Shown: one piece after another, positions 14,836-23,784 of the stretch
How positions within the stretch are numbered: position 1 is the stretch's first letter
Layout: each line of letters starts with the position of its first letter
Assembly (NCBI GenBank): GCA_014651175.1
Contig: BMWJ01000007.1
Coordinates: 1 to 64,000 of the forward strand
Source: Streptomyces clavifer
GTDB lineage: Bacteria > Actinomycetota > Actinomycetes > Streptomycetales > Streptomycetaceae
Direction of reading: 5' to 3'
DNA: 64,000 nt
Notes under the pieces: generated by a model
Databases searched by the model: none
Told to the model about the DNA's origin: nothing
Seen by the model: the letters and a program-made list of their open reading frames with translations, nothing else
Translations under genes and position numbers: made by a program

Positions 14836-16299
14836 ATGTCCGACGTACCCACTGCCGTGCCCGACAGCGCACTCCTGCGCACCGCACGACGACGTACCAG
14901 GGTCGGCCTCGTAGCCGGCGGACTGGCCGCCTACTGGCCGCAGTTCCCCCGCCTCCTGGAACAGCTGCAGGAATCGGCACGCTTCGTGACGCGACGGTTC
15001 GAGGAGATGGGCTGCGAGGTCGTCGACGCCGGATTCATCTCCGATCCGCAGGAGGCGGCCCGTGCTGCGGAGCAGCTCCGCAAGGCCGACTGCGACATCG
15101 TGGTTACGTTCCTGACGACCTACCTCACCGCTTCGATGGTCCTGCCGATCGCCCAGCGCACTCACACTCCGGTGCTGGTCATCGATCTGCAGCCGACGGA
15201 GGCGATGGACCACCCGAACACCGGCACGGGTGAGTGGCTGGCCTACTGCGGCCAGTGTCCGCTGCCGGAGGTCGCCAACGTGTTCCGGCGCAGCGGAATC
15301 GCCTTCCGCTCGGTCTCCGGGTATCTGCGGGACGAGAACGCCTGGAAACGGATCGGCCGGTGGATCTCCGCAGCCGGTGTGCGGGGCGCCCTGCGCCATG
15401 GCCGACACGGGCTCATGGGGCATCTCTATCCGGGGATGCTGGACGTCTCGACGGACATGACGCTGGTGTCCGCGCAGTTCGGGGGCCATGTCGAGGTCCT
15501 GGAATTCGACGATCTGCGGGTGCGGGTCGCGGCGGTGACCGACGAGGAGACCGCCGACCGGGTCGCGCTGGCCCGGAGTGTGTTCACGCTCGACGACTCG
15601 GTCGACGAGTCCGACCTCGGCTGGGCGGCACGGGTCTCGGTGGGTCTGGACCGGCTCGTCGAGGACTTCGCGCTGGACAGCCTCGCCTATTACCACCGCG
15701 GGCTCGACGGGGAGATACACGAGCGGCTCGGTGCGGGGATGATCCTCGGCTCCTCTCTGCTCACCGCGCGCGGGGTCCCCGTCGCGGGTGAGTACGAGCT
15801 CCGTACGAGTCTCGCCATGCTGATCGCCGACACCATGGGCGCCGGCGGATCCTTCACCGAACTGCAGGCCCTGAACTTCAGCGACGGCGTCGTCGAGATG
15901 GGGCACGACGGCCCGGCCCACCTGGGGATCAGCGCCGAGAACCCGCTGCTTCGGGGCCTCGGCGTCTATCACGGCAAGCGCGGCTGGGGTGTCAGCGTCG
16001 AGTTCGATGTGCGGCACGGCCCCGTGACCACGTTCGGCGTCGGGCAGGAGGCGGACGGCTCGTTCGTCTTCGTCGCCTCGGAGGGCGAGGTCGTCCCCGG
16101 TCCGCTGCTGGAGATCGGCAACACCACGTCTCGTGTGGACTTCGGCTTCGACCCCGGTGAGTGGGTCGATGCCTGGTCGGCCACCGGCATCGGCCACCAC
16201 TGGACGGTGTGCACGGGGCACCGTGCGAAGGATTTCAGGGCGGCGGCAGACCTCCTGGGTGTCCCGTTCCGGGTGGTGGCGGGGCCGGGAGAGCTGTGA
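14836..16299 (+). CDS. L-fucose/L-arabinose isomerase-family protein
   Basis: 487 aa, ATG 14836 with AAGGGA upstream. N-terminal alpha/beta domain: RVGLVAGGLAAYWPQFPRLLEQL, DCDIVVTFLTTYLTASMVLPIAQ, PVLVIDLQPTEAMDH. The C-terminal half has GMILGSSLLTARGVPVAGEYELRT and FTELQALNFSDGVVEMGHDGPAHL, matching arabinose/fucose isomerase-like proteins, with Glu and His residues suitable for metal binding. Position at the end of the rhamnose operon, 75 bp after rhaB, suggests isomerisation of another deoxy- or pentose sugar released with rhamnose; substrate unknown. It is not needed for the standard rhamnose route. Confidence 0.85.
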   Translation: MSDVPTAVPDSALLRTARRRTRVGLVAGGLAAYWPQFPRLLEQLQESARFVTRRFEEMGCEVVDAGFISDPQEAARAAEQLRKADCDIVVTFLTTYLTASMVLPIAQRTHTPVLVIDLQPTEAMDHPNTGTGEWLAYCGQCPLPEVANVFRRSGIAFRSVSGYLRDENAWKRIGRWISAAGVRGALRHGRHGLMGHLYPGMLDVSTDMTLVSAQFGGHVEVLEFDDLRVRVAAVTDEETADRVALARSVFTLDDSVDESDLGWAARVSVGLDRLVEDFALDSLAYYHRGLDGEIHERLGAGMILGSSLLTARGVPVAGEYELRTSLAMLIADTMGAGGSFTELQALNFSDGVVEMGHDGPAHLGISAENPLLRGLGVYHGKRGWGVSVEFDVRHGPVTTFGVGQEADGSFVFVASEGEVVPGPLLEIGNTTSRVDFGFDPGEWVDAWSATGIGHHWTVCTGHRAKDFRAAADLLGVPFRVVAGPGEL

Positions 16300-16325
16300 A
16301 CGCGTGCCGGTGGCCGGCCGCGGGG

Positions 16326-17384
16326 TCAGTGTGAGGACAGACCGAGTTCCTGGTCGCCGAGGGGCTCGAAGTGGCGGGCGACGTCGGCGTCGGTGACGTC
16401 GCCCGGCAGCGCGGGATTCCACCGGGGGTTGCGGTCCTTGTCGATGATCCGGGCACGGACGCCCTCCACCAGATCGGGTCCGGTGAAAGCCCTGCAGGAG
16501 ACCCGGAACTCCTGGTCGAGGGCCTCTTCGAGACTGCCGAGGCGCTTGGCCCGGCGCACTGCGGCCAGGGTGACCACGAGCGCTGTGGGCGACTTGGTGC
16601 GGAGTGTCTCGGCGGTCTCCTTCGCTGCGGGGATGCCGCTGTCCATGAGCCGTTCGATGATCTCCCCGAGGGTGTCGGCCGCGTAGCAGTCGTCGATCCA
16701 CGGGCGCTGGGAGACGAGTTCCCCTTCGGGGGGCGTATCCGTGTACCGGAGTACCGTGTCCGTCACCTCGGCGGGGGTGGCGCTCCGGGAGAGCGCCGTG
16801 GTCAGGTCCGTCAGACGTTTCGACGGGACGAAGTGGTCGGCCAGGCCGCATACGAGGGCGTCGGCCGCGTTCACGGCCTGCCCGGTGAGGGCGAGGTGGG
16901 TGCCGAGCTCGCCGGGCGCCGCTGCCAGGAGGCGGGTACCGCCGACGTCGGGGACGAACCCGATACCGGTCTCCGGCATGGCGACGCGGGAACGTTCGGT
17001 GACGACACGGACGTCGCCGTGGGCCGACACCCCCACCCCGCCGCCCATGACGATGCCGTCCATGAGGGCCACGTACGGTTTCGGGAATCGGGCGATCCTG
17101 GCGTTGAGGCGGTACTCGTCGCGCCAGAAGTCCAGGGAGGCGCTGCGGCCGGCCCGGGCGTCCTCGTAGATCGACCGGATGTCGCCGCCCGCGCAGAGAC
17201 CGCGGTCACCGGCCCCGCTGATCAGGACCGCGGTGACCGCGTCGTCGTCCTGGGCCGCGCTGAGTGCCTCGTCGATCCTCCGCACCATGGTGTGCGTCAG
17301 GGCGTTCAGGGCCCGGGGCCGGTTGAGAGTGATGTGGAGGATACGGCCCTCGGTGTGCAGCAGGACGGGCTCGTCGTCATACAT
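16326..17384 (-). CDS. 3-hydroxyisobutyryl-CoA hydrolase (enoyl-CoA hydratase/isomerase family)
   Basis: 352 aa, ATG 17384. Crotonase fold with the oxyanion-hole segments SGAGDRGLCAGGDIRSIYED and YVALMDGIVMGGGVGVSAHGD, then MPETGIGFVPDVGGTRLLA, the hydrolase-type signature, and a C-terminal extension (RNPRWNPALPGDVTDADVARHFEPL) typical of HIBCH rather than plain hydratases. Predicted to release 3-hydroxyisobutyrate from its CoA ester in valine catabolism. It converges on the rhamnose operon with only 26 bp between stop codons. Confidence 0.9.
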   Translation of the reverse strand: MYDDEPVLLHTEGRILHITLNRPRALNALTHTMVRRIDEALSAAQDDDAVTAVLISGAGDRGLCAGGDIRSIYEDARAGRSASLDFWRDEYRLNARIARFPKPYVALMDGIVMGGGVGVSAHGDVRVVTERSRVAMPETGIGFVPDVGGTRLLAAAPGELGTHLALTGQAVNAADALVCGLADHFVPSKRLTDLTTALSRSATPAEVTDTVLRYTDTPPEGELVSQRPWIDDCYAADTLGEIIERLMDSGIPAAKETAETLRTKSPTALVVTLAAVRRAKRLGSLEEALDQEFRVSCRAFTGPDLVEGVRARIIDKDRNPRWNPALPGDVTDADVARHFEPLGDQELGLSSH

Positions 17385-17563
17385 GTGTGCGCTCCGGTCA
17401 GCCGTGGGAGATCTCTGCGTGCCATTCTGCGACGTCCGCGGTGAGGGCCCGGAGCCGGGGCTCCGGTGAAACCGCTGTGGCAGTCCCGCAGCCGTGGCTC
17501 GACAATTGAGACGTACGGGCCCGCGACGTCCAGCAGGCCCGCCGGACGACCTCCGGAGCGCGC

Positions 17564-19705
17564 ATGACCGACTCTTCACGGCCAGCAGTTCCCGCAGACC
17601 CGGACGAAGCCGGGTTCGGCCGGAGCCCCAGCTGCGAGACCGGTACGGCGGAGCGCCTCGCCATGAACCGCACCGGCAGCTTCGAGTGGGACCTGGACGC
17701 CCGGATCCTGGACATCGACGAAGCCGGTCTGATGGTCTTCGGGGTGGATCCGGCGGCCTTCGACAGGCGCCCGTCCACGGTGCTGGAGCGGCTGGATCCT
17801 ACGGAGCGTGCCCGGCTGGAGATGACGATCAACGAGGCCATCAGTGGCGGCCACAATTCGTACAGCGTCCATTTCCAGGTGCCCCTGGCGGACGGGTCGC
17901 GCCAGTGGACCCACGTCCAGGCGCGGATCCTGCGGTCGGTGGACGGCCGGGCACACCGTGTCATCGGCGTGGTGAGGGATGCGACGGCGGAGGTCACCCA
18001 TTCGGCCTTCGTGTCCGATCTGGAAAAACGCCATCAGCGCCAGACCAACATCGTTGAACGCACAACGAGTGCGATGTCGCGGGCGGTGACGGTGGACGAC
18101 GTGACCGCCGCCCTCACAGGCCCCGGCGGGCTGACCGGTCTCGGAGCCGACGGTGTGGCCCTCGGGCTGGTGGAGAATTCCGTGCTCAACATCATCGCGC
18201 TGAGCGGGGACTCCCTGGAGGTCCTGGACGGTCTGGGCTCGGGTCCACTCGACGCCAACCTCCCTCTCGGGGACACGATCCTGAGCGGACGCCCCCGTTT
18301 CATCACCTCGCTCGCCTCGCTGGTCCGACGCTATCCGGCGCTCGAGCCCCATGTGGGGCGGCTGAACTTCCGGGCGGCCGCGTACCTCCCGCTCGTGGCT
18401 CAGGCGCGCTCCCTGGGCGGGCTGGCGCTGTTCTACCGCGAGCGCGCGGTGTTCAGCGCCGACGAACGCATCCTCTGCCTCGGGCTGGCCGCCATCGTGG
18501 CGCAGTCGTTGCAGCGGGCGATACTGTTCGACGAGGAACGTGAATTCGCAACCGGTCTCCAGTCGGCCATGCTCCCGCGGCGGATCCAGGAGATCGAGGG
18601 CGGCGAGATCGCGGTGCGCTACCACGCGGCGTGGAGCGGCCGCCAGGTCGGCGGCGACTGGTACGACGTGATCGCCCTCCCCAAGAACCGCTTCGGCATC
18701 GTGGTGGGCGATGTACAGGGCCACGACACCCACGCCGCCGCGATCATGGGCCAGCTGCGCATCGCCCTGCGTGCGTACGCGGGCGAGGGCCACCCGCCGT
18801 CGACGGTGCTGGCACGCGCCTCCCGCTTCCTCGCCGAGCTGGACACGGATCGCTTCGCCACATGTACGTATGCACAGGTGGACCTCGCCACGGGCACCGT
18901 CCGCGTGGTGCGCGCCGGACACTTCGGACCACTGATCCGGCACAGCGACGGACGGGTCGGGACTCCTCAGGTCCGCGGAGGGCTTCCGCTCGGCATCTCC
19001 ACGGCCTTCAGGGACGAGGAGTACCCGGAGACCCGTCTCGATCTGGTGCCCGGCGAGACGCTCGTCCTGTACACCGATGGGCTGGTCGAGGAACCCGGGG
19101 CCGATGTCGACGTGGGAGTGGCGGCACTGATCCACGAGGTCAGCGACGGGCCCGCCGGGGCCGAGGAACTGGCAGACCACCTGTCGGACCGGCTGTGGGA
19201 ACGCTGGGGTTCGGGGGACGATGTGGCCCTGCTCGTACTGCGGCGCAGCCCGGACCTCGGATCGCCTCGCGCTCCGCGGCTGCACCAGTACATCCACCAG
19301 GCAGACCCGGAAGGGCTCTCGGAGGCTCGCGCCATCGTGCGCCAGGCCCTCTCGGACTGGGAGATGGCCGAGCTGGCGGACGACGCCGAGCTGGTCACCG
19401 GGGAGTTGCTGGTCAATGTACTGCTGCACACGGAGGGCGGAGCAGTACTCACACTGGAGGTCCTGCCCGAGCCCGTCCGACGGATCAGACTGTCGGTCCA
19501 GGACCGGTCCAGCGTCTGGCCACGACGCCGCACACCGGGCGAGACGTCCACCTCCGGGCGGGGCCTCCTCCTGCTGGACGCCGTCGCCACCTGCTGGGGC
19601 ATCGAGCCTCGTGGGGAGGGCAAGGCGGTCTGGTGCGAGATCGGTCCGGCTCCCCCGCGCCTGAACACGTCGAAAGGCAATGGGGGCGTACCGCATCGGA
19701 GTTGA
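17564..19705 (+). CDS. PAS-GAF-SpoIIE (PP2C) phosphatase with HATPase domain
   Basis: 713 aa, ATG 17564. Domain order: PAS about 35-145 (NRTGSFEWDLDARILDIDEAG; WTHVQARILRSVDGRAHRVIGVVRD), GAF about 165-320, SpoIIE/PP2C phosphatase about 335-565 with the metal motifs GGDWYDVI (about 363) and VGDVQGHDT, GHFGPLI and YTDGLVE, then a GHKL-like ATPase about 575-700 (ELVTGELLVNVLLHT N-box; SGRGLLLLDAVA G-box). Such proteins act as RsbU/RsbW-like switches on anti-sigma antagonists in stress and development. No membrane segments, so the signal is cytosolic. Confidence 0.93.
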   Translation: MTDSSRPAVPADPDEAGFGRSPSCETGTAERLAMNRTGSFEWDLDARILDIDEAGLMVFGVDPAAFDRRPSTVLERLDPTERARLEMTINEAISGGHNSYSVHFQVPLADGSRQWTHVQARILRSVDGRAHRVIGVVRDATAEVTHSAFVSDLEKRHQRQTNIVERTTSAMSRAVTVDDVTAALTGPGGLTGLGADGVALGLVENSVLNIIALSGDSLEVLDGLGSGPLDANLPLGDTILSGRPRFITSLASLVRRYPALEPHVGRLNFRAAAYLPLVAQARSLGGLALFYRERAVFSADERILCLGLAAIVAQSLQRAILFDEEREFATGLQSAMLPRRIQEIEGGEIAVRYHAAWSGRQVGGDWYDVIALPKNRFGIVVGDVQGHDTHAAAIMGQLRIALRAYAGEGHPPSTVLARASRFLAELDTDRFATCTYAQVDLATGTVRVVRAGHFGPLIRHSDGRVGTPQVRGGLPLGISTAFRDEEYPETRLDLVPGETLVLYTDGLVEEPGADVDVGVAALIHEVSDGPAGAEELADHLSDRLWERWGSGDDVALLVLRRSPDLGSPRAPRLHQYIHQADPEGLSEARAIVRQALSDWEMAELADDAELVTGELLVNVLLHTEGGAVLTLEVLPEPVRRIRLSVQDRSSVWPRRRTPGETSTSGRGLLLLDAVATCWGIEPRGEGKAVWCEIGPAPPRLNTSKGNGGVPHRS

Positions 19706-19719
19706 TGCGGTACGCCCCC
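19682..19719. terminator. Perfect 16-bp hairpin, bidirectional terminator overlapping a stop codon
   Basis: GGGGGCGTACCGCATC (19682-19697) pairs exactly with 19704-19719 around a 6-nt loop. It overlaps the last codons and stop of the PAS-GAF-SpoIIE gene and lies 47 bp from the end of the convergent LAETG gene, so it can serve both transcripts. Confidence 0.85.
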
Positions 19720-19766
19720 GCCCGGCCCGTCGGAGCGGACCCCTCGGCCGGACTGCCTGGAATGCG

Positions 19767-20405
19767 TCAGTGCTGCGCGGTGCGGCGCTTGCGGACGGAC
19801 CACAGGATGCCACCACCGGCGAGCAGAACCGCGACCGCGGCGCCACCGATGACGGGAGTGGCGGAGGAGGAACCGGTCTCGGCCAGGTCCGGCGCGCTGC
19901 TGCTCGGCTCGGCCGGGGCGGGCGCGGTCTCCGTGGCGGACTCGCTCGGGGCCGTCGCGGGCTCCGTGGCGGTCTCGCTCGGCTCGGGGGTCTCAGGCGC
20001 CGGCGGCTCCGTGCTCGGCGGGGCCGACGGGGTGTTGCCTTCGCACACCTCGGCCGTCTTCGTCTCGTTGCGCGAGAACTTGTCGTCATCGCCCGCCTTG
20101 ACGACGAGACGGATGGTCAGCTCCTTGTCGTGCGCGGGGAGCTTGATGGGGGTCGAGGTGCGGTACTCCCGGCCGAACTCCGTCGTGGGGAGCAGGACCT
20201 CGCCACCCTCGACGGAGACGGTGACTTCATTGACGGCCTTACTGGAGTAGGCCGTCAGGTTGAGGGTGACCTCGGAGCAGGTCACGTCCCAGGTGGGAGT
20301 GTGAGCTGCGGCCGGACCTGCGGAGATGACCCCGCCGGCCAGACCGACAACCGCGGCGGCCGCGAATGCTCCCGCGCCACGCCACGATCTCCTGGGTATG
20401 GTCAT
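19767..20405 (-). CDS. LAETG-motif sortase-anchored surface protein
   Basis: 212 aa, ATG 20405 with AAGGAAG upstream. Signal peptide (MTIPRRSWRGAGAFAAAAVV, cleavage near AAAH), an Ig-like or all-beta ectodomain of about 100 residues with two cysteines (DVTCSEV and AEVCEG) likely disulfide-bonded, a Pro/Ser/Thr/Glu-rich wall-spanning stalk, then LAETGSSS, a hydrophobic helix and the basic tail VRKRRTAQH. Streptomyces sortases of class E recognise LAxTG, so the protein is probably linked to peptidoglycan. Binding partner unknown. Confidence 0.88.
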   Translation of the reverse strand: MTIPRRSWRGAGAFAAAAVVGLAGGVISAGPAAAHTPTWDVTCSEVTLNLTAYSSKAVNEVTVSVEGGEVLLPTTEFGREYRTSTPIKLPAHDKELTIRLVVKAGDDDKFSRNETKTAEVCEGNTPSAPPSTEPPAPETPEPSETATEPATAPSESATETAPAPAEPSSSAPDLAETGSSSATPVIGGAAVAVLLAGGGILWSVRKRRTAQH

Positions 20406-20793
20406 GGATTCTTCCTTCGTACGAGTGCACCGCCGGTATGGCGATGGGCCGCACAGTACTGCCCACGCACCCCGGGCGCGCAACCGGCCCATGCACCACC
20501 GACGCCCCAACTGCTCCCACACCACTGCCGTTTATGACATCACGGACAGACGCGACCCCGGACGGCTCCCCTCCGGTTGGCTCGATGAAGGCGGCGATGC
20601 GGTACGGCTACCCGCTGCTGTACCACGAGCAGGCCCGGGAGCAGGGCCCCGCGCCGCCCTTCGCGGGTGTTCTGTCATGGTTGAACACGATTTGCGCTGG
20701 GCCGCTTCAGAGTCTCGGCACCCGAAACGAGGCCGGAAGATGGCTGGAAGACACCGGGACGGAACGCGCCCTTCCGGCGGACTTCCCATGAAG
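20406..20793. other. Intergenic region without recognizable gene
   Basis: 388 bp between the start of the LAETG gene and the end of the GNAT gene. No reading frame resembles a protein I know and no convincing hairpin was found; the promoter for the LAETG gene should lie in its left part. Confidence 0.5.
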
Positions 20794-21282
20794 TCAGAGG
20801 GCCTTGTGCATGATGTGCAGTCCGACGTAGCCCTCGGTGGGGTGCTTGAAGCCCTCGGGAAGAGTCCCGATGACCTCGAAACCGAGGGACCTGTAGAGCC
20901 GCACCGCATGGATGTTGGTCTCCACCACGGCGTTGAACTGCATCGCGCGGTATCCGGTCGCGCGCGCCCACTCCACGGTGTACTCGCACAGGGCCCTGCC
21001 CACACCCCGACCCGCATGCCGGGGATCGACCATGTAGCTGGCACTGGCAATGTGGGAGCCGTTGCCCATGTGGTTCCTGTTCATCTTGGCCGTACCCAGC
21101 ACCGTCCCGGCGTCGTCGACCGCGACGACCGCACGGCTCGGCGCCGGCACGAGCCACCAGCCCCGAGCGTCGTCCTCACCCAGCTCCAATGGGTAGGTGA
21201 ACGTCTCACCCGCGGTGACGATGCCCTGGAAGAACGGCCAGATGGCGGGCCAGTCCTCAGGAGTGGCTTCCCTGATCAGCAT
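20794..21282 (-). CDS. GNAT-family N-acetyltransferase
   Basis: 162 aa. Full GNAT fold: MLIREATPEDWPAIWPFFQG (beta1-alpha1), VAVDDAGTVLGTAKMNRN (beta2-3), ASASYMVDPRHAGRGVGRALCEYTVEWAR with the acetyl-CoA pyrophosphate loop R-x-x-G-x-G/A, and NAVVETNIHAVRLYRSLGFEVIGTLPEGFKHP at the C-terminus. The last segment resembles phosphinothricin/L-amino acid acetyltransferases, but the acceptor cannot be assigned. Confidence 0.9.
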   Translation of the reverse strand: MLIREATPEDWPAIWPFFQGIVTAGETFTYPLELGEDDARGWWLVPAPSRAVVAVDDAGTVLGTAKMNRNHMGNGSHIASASYMVDPRHAGRGVGRALCEYTVEWARATGYRAMQFNAVVETNIHAVRLYRSLGFEVIGTLPEGFKHPTEGYVGLHIMHKAL

Positions 21283-21321
21283 GGAGCAAAGATGCCTGCG
21301 CCGACGGGCCTACGCAATCCA

Positions 21322-22302
21322 TTAATGATCACGGCTACGTCGCCCGCCCAGTCCGACGCGGTCGAGCAGCCTGCGCCCGGCTGCAGGTCGCGCGCTGCCG
21401 CAGCCCGCTGCCGGAGCGGCCACCTGCGGCCGCTCCGTCACCGGCCGGAACGCGGGATCGTGGCCCGGGCGGGGCGCGGGGCGGGACTCACGCGCCCGCT
21501 CCAGCTCCAACCCGAGATTGACCCTGCGCCAGAGGATCTCGTCCGGATCGTCCGCCAGCATCAGGTGGCCCATGGCTTCCCGCCCGGAGACGGACCCCGG
21601 CCGTCCGAAGACGGGATCCGGGCGCACCAGGGCCAGGTAGGCGCGCTCATAGGGATCGTCGACCACCTCCGCGAGCTGGACCGGGTCCAGAGCCGATGCC
21701 TGCACCGCCGCCCGGATCCATGGATCCTGAGTGCGGCGCAGCAGCCTGTCGCTCCTGCGTGAACGCCAGTTGCGTGCGCGCCGGTCAGTCCCGGCCTCCA
21801 ACAGCGCGCGCATCCCGACAGGGCTTCTGCCGGTGAGCAGCTCCGGCTCCTTGGCGGCGAAGGCGGAGAGCTCGTCCACGAGGTAGATCCAGACCACCGC
21901 GCGGTACCGGTTCAGGTAGAACGCGACGGGTGAGACGCAGCCGATCCGCGCGAGGCCGGTGAAGCGGCCGGGGCTGATGCCGAGGAGCTCGGCGCTTTCC
22001 GCCGTCCCTGCCGTGCGCACCTTGGCCCGAAGCGTCCCGGGAAACCCCTCGGTTGCGCGCAGTCGGTCGATCTCCTCCCGGCGGATCCGCGGCCTCCCGC
22101 CGGGTGAGTCCTCGGCACTGATGAGGCCGAGATGGAGGGCGAGCTCGAACTCGCCTTGCTTCAAGGCCAGTTCTTGAGCGGCACGCCCCGCGCGCACCGC
22201 GCCTTCGGCGATCGCGTCGATTTCCGCGATCCTGTTGCGGCTGCCTGCCGCTCGCTCCCCTGCGCCTGCCGCCCCCGTGCGGGCGCGTTCCGTAACGGTC
22301 AT
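21322..22302 (-). CDS. DUF6397-like conserved Streptomyces protein
   Basis: 326 aa from ATG 22302, behind GGGGGAGGACGG. It has a predicted helix-turn-helix-like part (ELALKQGEFELALHLGLISAEDSPG; RRIRREEIDRLRATEGFPGTLRAKV; SAELLGISPGRFTGLARIGCVSPVAFY), then a long helical region (ELLTGRSPVGMRALLEAGTDRRARNWRSRR) and a Pro/Arg-rich C-terminus. I associate it with the Streptomyces-specific DUF6397 group; role unknown. It reads toward the GNAT gene 39 bp away. Confidence 0.65.
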   Translation of the reverse strand: MTVTERARTGAAGAGERAAGSRNRIAEIDAIAEGAVRAGRAAQELALKQGEFELALHLGLISAEDSPGGRPRIRREEIDRLRATEGFPGTLRAKVRTAGTAESAELLGISPGRFTGLARIGCVSPVAFYLNRYRAVVWIYLVDELSAFAAKEPELLTGRSPVGMRALLEAGTDRRARNWRSRRSDRLLRRTQDPWIRAAVQASALDPVQLAEVVDDPYERAYLALVRPDPVFGRPGSVSGREAMGHLMLADDPDEILWRRVNLGLELERARESRPAPRPGHDPAFRPVTERPQVAAPAAGCGSARPAAGRRLLDRVGLGGRRSRDH

Positions 22303-22438
22303 GACCGTCCTCCCCCGTGAGGCCCCCGGGTCCCATGCGCTCCCGAGAGGTCGAATACTCTCCGTGACCAAGGTAACCGGCGGAGGACGTTCTCGTGCAG
22401 CCTGTGGAAAACTTCGCAGCCTCGCAGGAAGCTGCAGG

Positions 22439-22849
22439 TCAGAGGCGCCTCAGACCGTCAATCCCTTCGCGTGTTGTCACACCGAGGTGTTCACCCACGC
22501 GGTTCACCAACAGAGTCATCTCGTAAGCAACCTGGCCGACATCGGCCTCTGCGGCGCTGAGCACGCACAGGCAGCTACCATCCCCCGCCGCGGTCACGAA
22601 GAGTAACGCCTCATCGAACTCCACCATCGTCTGGCGGGCTCTTCCGGCCCCGAAATGCCGCCCCGACCCCCGGGCCAGGCTCTGCAGTCCTGACGAGACC
22701 GCGGCCAGGTGCTCCGCGTCCTCGCGGGCCAGATCCGTACTGGCCCCGGTCACCAGGCCGTCGTTCGACAGGACCAGCGCGTGCTGTATGTGCTCCACCC
22801 GGCTGGTGAGATCATCAAGGAGCCAGTCAAGTCCCCGGTCCAGCGCCAT
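22439..22849 (-). CDS. Roadblock/LC7-domain protein
   Basis: 136 aa; ATG 22849 preceded by GGGGAGG. Roadblock/LC7 fold: LDWLLDDLTSRVEHIQHALVLSNDGLVTGAS, LAAVSSGLQSLARG, QTMVEFDEALLFVTAAGDGSCLCVL and a C-terminal helix. In Streptomyces such proteins normally sit second in conservons (histidine kinase, roadblock, DUF742, GTPase) as regulators of the small GTPase. Here it stands alone, so it may be an orphan partner of a distant conservon. Confidence 0.87.
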   Translation of the reverse strand: MALDRGLDWLLDDLTSRVEHIQHALVLSNDGLVTGASTDLAREDAEHLAAVSSGLQSLARGSGRHFGAGRARQTMVEFDEALLFVTAAGDGSCLCVLSAAEADVGQVAYEMTLLVNRVGEHLGVTTREGIDGLRRL

Positions 22850-22984
22850 GTGCTCGTCCTCCCCGTTCACCTGTTCCCCACGTCGTGCGCCAGCCTTGCG
22901 TACCACTCCCCTGCGGGCAAGCGTCCCCCTGTCGGCGGGGCGTCGCTTCACGCCACGGCCCTCCCGTCCGTCGAGGATGGGTGC

Positions 22985-23413
22985 ATGGCACACCACATGG
23001 CTCAGGACGAATGGCGGGCGTTCCTCTCGGAGGGCACCCGTACCGGCAAGGTGGCGACCGTGCGGGAGGACGGCAGTCCCCACATCGCGCCCGTCTGGTT
23101 CTTGCTCGACGGTGACGATCTGGTCTTCAACACGGGCAAGGAGAGCGTGAAGGGCCGCAATCTCGCGCGCGACGGCCGGGTGTCGGTGTGTGTCGACGAC
23201 GACCGGCCGCCGTTCGCGTTCGCGGTGGTGCGAGGAACCGCGGAACTGAGCGAGGACCTCGGCGCGCTGCGGGAGTGGGCGACCCGCATCGCCTCCCGGT
23301 ACATGGGCCGGGAGGCAGCCGAGGAGTTCGGCGCGCGCAACGGCGTGGCCGGGGAGCTACTCGTGCGCGTGCGCATGGACAAGGTTCTGGCGATGGCTGA
23401 CGTCGCCGACTGA
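22985..23413 (+). CDS. PPOX-class F420-dependent (or FMN) oxidoreductase
   Basis: 142 aa split-beta-barrel flavin/deazaflavin protein. EWRAFLSEGTRTGKVATVREDGSPHIAPVWFLLDGDDLVF is the classic N-terminus, TGKESVKGRNLARDGRVSVCVDDD the cofactor phosphate-binding loop. Family members reduce varied substrates with F420H2 or bind heme degradation products. Start ATG 22985 follows GTCGAGGATGGG. Divergent from the Roadblock gene. Confidence 0.88.
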   Translation: MAHHMAQDEWRAFLSEGTRTGKVATVREDGSPHIAPVWFLLDGDDLVFNTGKESVKGRNLARDGRVSVCVDDDRPPFAFAVVRGTAELSEDLGALREWATRIASRYMGREAAEEFGARNGVAGELLVRVRMDKVLAMADVAD

Positions 23414-23784
23414 CAGTCCTGAGTGCCAGGATGCCGGGGCATCACATTGCGCCCGGGGCGGCGCCGTTGGCGCGGGCCGAGCGAAGCGAACGCCCGAGGT
23501 CCCCGGTGAGGATGGTGTCGCCATCACCACCGGGCGGGGCCGAGCAGCCCGGGGAACCGCTCGAGCGCTTGGCCCTTCTTGTCTGAGCAGCTTCTTCTCG
23601 TGTCCAGGAGACAGGCTCCGACTATGGCATTCCCGGAATCCCTGGTGGATCGGCGTGCGGCGTCAGATGCGGTGCAGCGCATGGCGGAGGGACGTCCGCA
23701 CACTGGATGTGTGCGGGCGTTCCGACAACGCAGCGAGGTGCCGTAGCTGTCGTCGTGCGCCCGCCAGGGACTACGGGACAGCCT
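23414..23784. other. Intergenic region without recognizable gene
   Basis: 371 bp. Short open frames occur on both strands but none resembles a known protein or has a good ribosome site. Possibly decayed sequence, given the pseudogene fragments downstream. Confidence 0.45.

Noticed and set aside
13288-16851. A 1187-codon open frame on the minus strand opposite the rhamnose operon
   Set aside because: It is antisense to rhaB, the isomerase-like gene and part of the hydrolase gene, all with clear protein homology; the frame stays open because of high GC3 and its product is low-complexity Arg/Pro/His.
20366-20791. 141-codon plus-strand frame in the gap after the LAETG gene
   Set aside because: No ribosome site, no homology, and its first part overlaps the signal peptide of the real gene antisense.
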